Shown here in pieces: positions 61,441 through 64,000 of a stretch of DNA of 64,000 nt. The stretch comes from Anaeramoeba ignava (lineage: Eukaryota; Metamonada; Anaeramoebidae): contig JAPDFW010000017.1 in the NCBI GenBank assembly GCA_028826165.1, positions 1 to 64,000 on the forward strand, read 5' to 3'. Under the pieces are notes generated by a model that was not told the DNA's origin, ran no database searches, and worked only from the letters and a program-made list of their open reading frames with translations. Positions within the stretch are counted from its first letter, which is position 1. Each line of letters starts with the position of its first letter. Made by a program: the position numbers and the translations under genes.

Positions 61441-62130
61441 GAAATTGAAATTAAAAATTAAATTAAATTGAAAATTGAAAATAATTGAATTAATATTAAT
61501 ATTAATATTAATTATTATTTAATATTTTATAGATTAATTATTTTTGAAATGAAAATTATTATTATTTATAAATATTATTTATATTTTTGAAAAAATAATA
61601 ATAAAAATAAATAAAATAAAAATAAAAACAAAATAAAAGAAATAAAAAAAATAATTATAAAAACATTTATCATTTTATTTTATATATATTTAGAGAAATT
61701 GATTTTTATTTTTATATTTAAAAATATTTTTTTTAATTTAAATTTTTTTTTTTACATTTTTTTTTTTTTTCTATTTTTTAAAAATTTTTAATTTATAATT
61801 TTATTTTCTCCATTTCAAAAATACTTTTATCTTTTTTATTAAATTAAATTAAATTAAATTAAATTAAACAACTTTTAATTATATTTTTAATTTAATTTTT
61901 AATTTAAAAATTTATCTTTTTATTTATTTATTTATTTATTTTTGTTACAAAATTTTCAATAAATTAATTTTTGAAAAAATTTAAATAAATAAAGAATAAA
62001 TAAATCAAATAAATAAATCAAATAAAATGAATAGATATATAAATAGTTATTAATAATAATAATGAATATAAATAGAATATTTATTTAATATTAATTAATT
62101 ATTATTATTAATTTAATTTAATTTCATTTA
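61441..62130. other. M-M spacer containing an S172 fragment
   Basis: A TATATATATTTAGAGAAATTG word near 61.68-61.70 kb recalls the S172 marker. Short AAATT run at about 61.835-61.868 kb. No gene was seen. Confidence 0.55.
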
Positions 62131-62985
62131 TTTTATAATTCAAATCTAAATGAAAATTAAATTGAAAATGAAAATGAAAATGAAAATGAAAATGAAAATG
62201 AAAATGAAATTAAATTATATATTTAAAATAAATTAAATTGTAAATGAAATTAAAATGAAATTTTGAATAAAATAATAAATGAAAATAAATAAATAATTAT
62301 TCTAAAAATATAAAAAGAATTACAAAATAAAAATCAAATTCAAAAAGAATATTTAATAAAAATATATTTTTATTAATATATTTATTATTCTGATATTATA
62401 TTTATTATATTATTTATTAATATAATATTGATAATAAATTTGATTCCATTATTATATTAATTTTGAATATATATTTTGATTTAATATTTATTATTGAAAA
62501 ATGTTTTTAAAAATATAAATTAGAATAAAATTTGATTTTTATTTTTGATTTATATTTATATAAATTGAAATAAAGTTGATAAAAATATTATTTATTTTGA
62601 TTTATACTTTTAAAAATTTATTTTTATTTTTAAAACATTTTATATTATATATATTTTGGATTGATATTTATTATTATATATTTATTAATTATATATTAAT
62701 TCATTATATTTATATAATATAATTAATATTCATTTTTATTTATTATTTTTCATTTCAAATTTATTTATTTTAATAATTAATAATAATAAATTTTGATTTT
62801 ATAATTAATTAATTAATTAATTCTAATATTTTTATTTTATTAATAATTCAATTATTATTTTCAAAATTTATTTTTATTTATTTTATTAATTTTATTTTTG
62901 ATTTTTCAAAATTCATTTTACAAAAAATAAAATGAAAATAAAATAAATTACAATTAAAAATATTTTATTTATTTAATTTATAAAA
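62131..62985. repeat. M block, copy 16
   Basis: Full length. Its downstream sequence matches that of copy 1 rather than copies 11-15. Confidence 0.87.
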
Positions 62986-63800
62986 TATAAAAATATGAAT
63001 TAAATTGAATTAAAATTAAAATTAAATTGAAAATTGAAAATTAAAATGAAAATAGAAATTAAATTGTAAAATGAAATTGAAATTGAAAAAAATTAAATTA
63101 AATTAAATTTAAAAATGAAATTGCAAATAAATAAATAAATAAATAGAAGAAGAAAAAGAAGATAAAATATATATTATATTTTAAAAATTGATTATTAATT
63201 CTAAATTAATAAAAACAAAAATTAAATTAAATTAAATTAAATTAAATTAAAATTAAAATTAAAATTAAATATTTATTTATAAATATTTTAATTTACAAAA
63301 TACTAAAAATATATATATCAAATATAAAAATAAATTTCAAAATTAAAAAATAAAAAAACATAAATTAAAAATAAAAATAAAAAATAAATTAAATTATGAA
63401 TAAATTATGAATAAATTATTATTAATCCCCTTATGCCCCTTCAACCCAACCCAATTTTAATTTCCTTTTTATTTCCTTTATAAATTAACTATAAATGAAA
63501 TTGAATATAAATTTGAATTGAAATAAATGTAAATTAAATGTAATTCTGTTGTAAATTAATTCAAAACATACTTCAATTTTGTTTTACAATTGAAGTAAAA
63601 TAATTATTTTATATTAAATTGAATAAAAAATATAATAAAATAACTTAATTCAATATTGATTTACTTTTTGTTCTGTTTTAATTCAAAATAAATGAAAATC
63701 AAAATAAATCAATGAAAATCAAATAAAATTGAAATTAAATTGAAAAATAAGTGTTTAAACATAAATTCGTTTTATTGATAAATAAATAAAATCAAATCAA
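62986..63800. other. Spacer before second R30 array
   Basis: Collinear with 31.15-31.92 kb, including GTGTTTAAACATAAATTCG at the array edge. No open frame was seen. Confidence 0.68.
63427..63452 (-). promoter_or_regulatory. G-quadruplex motif on the minus strand, copy 2
   Basis: The plus strand reads CCCC-TTATG-CCCC-TTCAA-CCC-AA-CCC, so the four G-runs survive with minus-strand loops of 2, 5 and 5 nt. The last loop differs from copy 1, so the runs rather than the exact sequence are kept. Confidence 0.55.
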
Positions 63801-64000
63801 AATGTAAAATTATTTGATTTAATTGTAAATTGAATTTAATTGTTATTTGATTTAATTGTAAATTGAATTAATTTATTTGATTTAATTGTAAATTGAATTG
63901 TAAATTTAATTGTAAATTGAATTGTAAATTTAATTTAAATTGAATTTTAAGAATTTAATTGTAATTGAATTTATTTTAATATTTGTAAATTGAATTTAAA
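63801..64000. repeat. R30 array, start of second block (runs off the window)
   Basis: TTTAATTGTAAATTGAATT units with TTATTTGA linkers, cut by the window end. Confidence 0.85.

Noticed and set aside
1-64000. Mitochondrial or plastid genome with GC clusters
   Set aside because: The AT-rich spacers with GC-rich hairpins resemble some organelle genomes, but no organelle gene is present and an APE-type LINE is a nuclear element. Transferred organelle fragments in islands A and B remain possible.

Overview
The window is an extremely A+T-rich, almost gene-free eukaryotic nuclear repeat region. It is about 90% A+T by eye. The only recognisable protein-coding unit is one damaged non-LTR (LINE-type) retrotransposon at about 43.49-47.99 kb. 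An APE endonuclease joined to a LINE reverse transcriptase points to a nuclear genome. The very low G+C, the Asn/Lys/Glu-rich low-complexity protein tail and the near absence of G/C between repeats suggest an AT-rich protist or early-diverging fungus, for example an anaeramoeba-like amoeba or an anaerobic gut fungus. I cannot assign the species from the sequence. No tRNA, complete rRNA, CRISPR array or bacterial operon was seen.

Left half (1 to about 30.5 kb). This is a mosaic of tandem satellites, named here by period: S179 (1.59-4.06 kb), S145 (several blocks, 5.1-7.9, 11.4-12.5 and 20.2-23.3 kb) and S172 (13.25-17.93 and 29.0-30.5 kb). It also has 12-bp arrays (R12a, unit AAAATAAATCTG) and a five-copy repeat with a conserved core of roughly 75-80 bp (R77, 18.7-19.24 kb). 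The segment from about 4.06 to 13.3 kb recurs in the same order at about 19.4-29.1 kb, offset 15.1-15.75 kb. Each copy carries the same pair of GC-rich islands (A1 and A2). These islands are identical between copies over 385 nt, and A1 folds into a long hairpin.

Right half (30.5-64 kb). This is built on a roughly 750-bp block (M), present about sixteen times plus two half copies. The blocks are separated by variable spacers: 12-bp R12b arrays (GAAAATGTAATT), CAAAT-rich arrays, S172 blocks and AAATT pentamer runs. Two copies of a second GC-rich, palindrome-rich island (B) sit at 38.59-38.91 and 50.81-51.13 kb. A 2.5-kb R30 array (31.9-34.5 kb) restarts at 63.8 kb. In both places it is preceded by a C-rich word that gives a canonical G-quadruplex motif on the minus strand, which implies a higher-order repeat of about 31.9 kb.

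The LINE lies at the end of an R12b array. Its product has an RRM-like N-terminus, an APE endonuclease, a reverse transcriptase and a C-terminal CCHC-type zinc knuckle. It ends with a 3' stem-loop and an (AAAATC)3 tail. Two frame breaks and a short RT A-to-B spacing suggest a dead copy or uncorrected sequence errors. Several stretches (10.1-10.9, 26.4-30.3, 51.7-52.3 and 58.1-59.0 kb) look like eroded versions of neighbouring repeats and may be poor consensus. Homopolymer-sensitive claims should be read with that in mind. All repeat names are my own labels.
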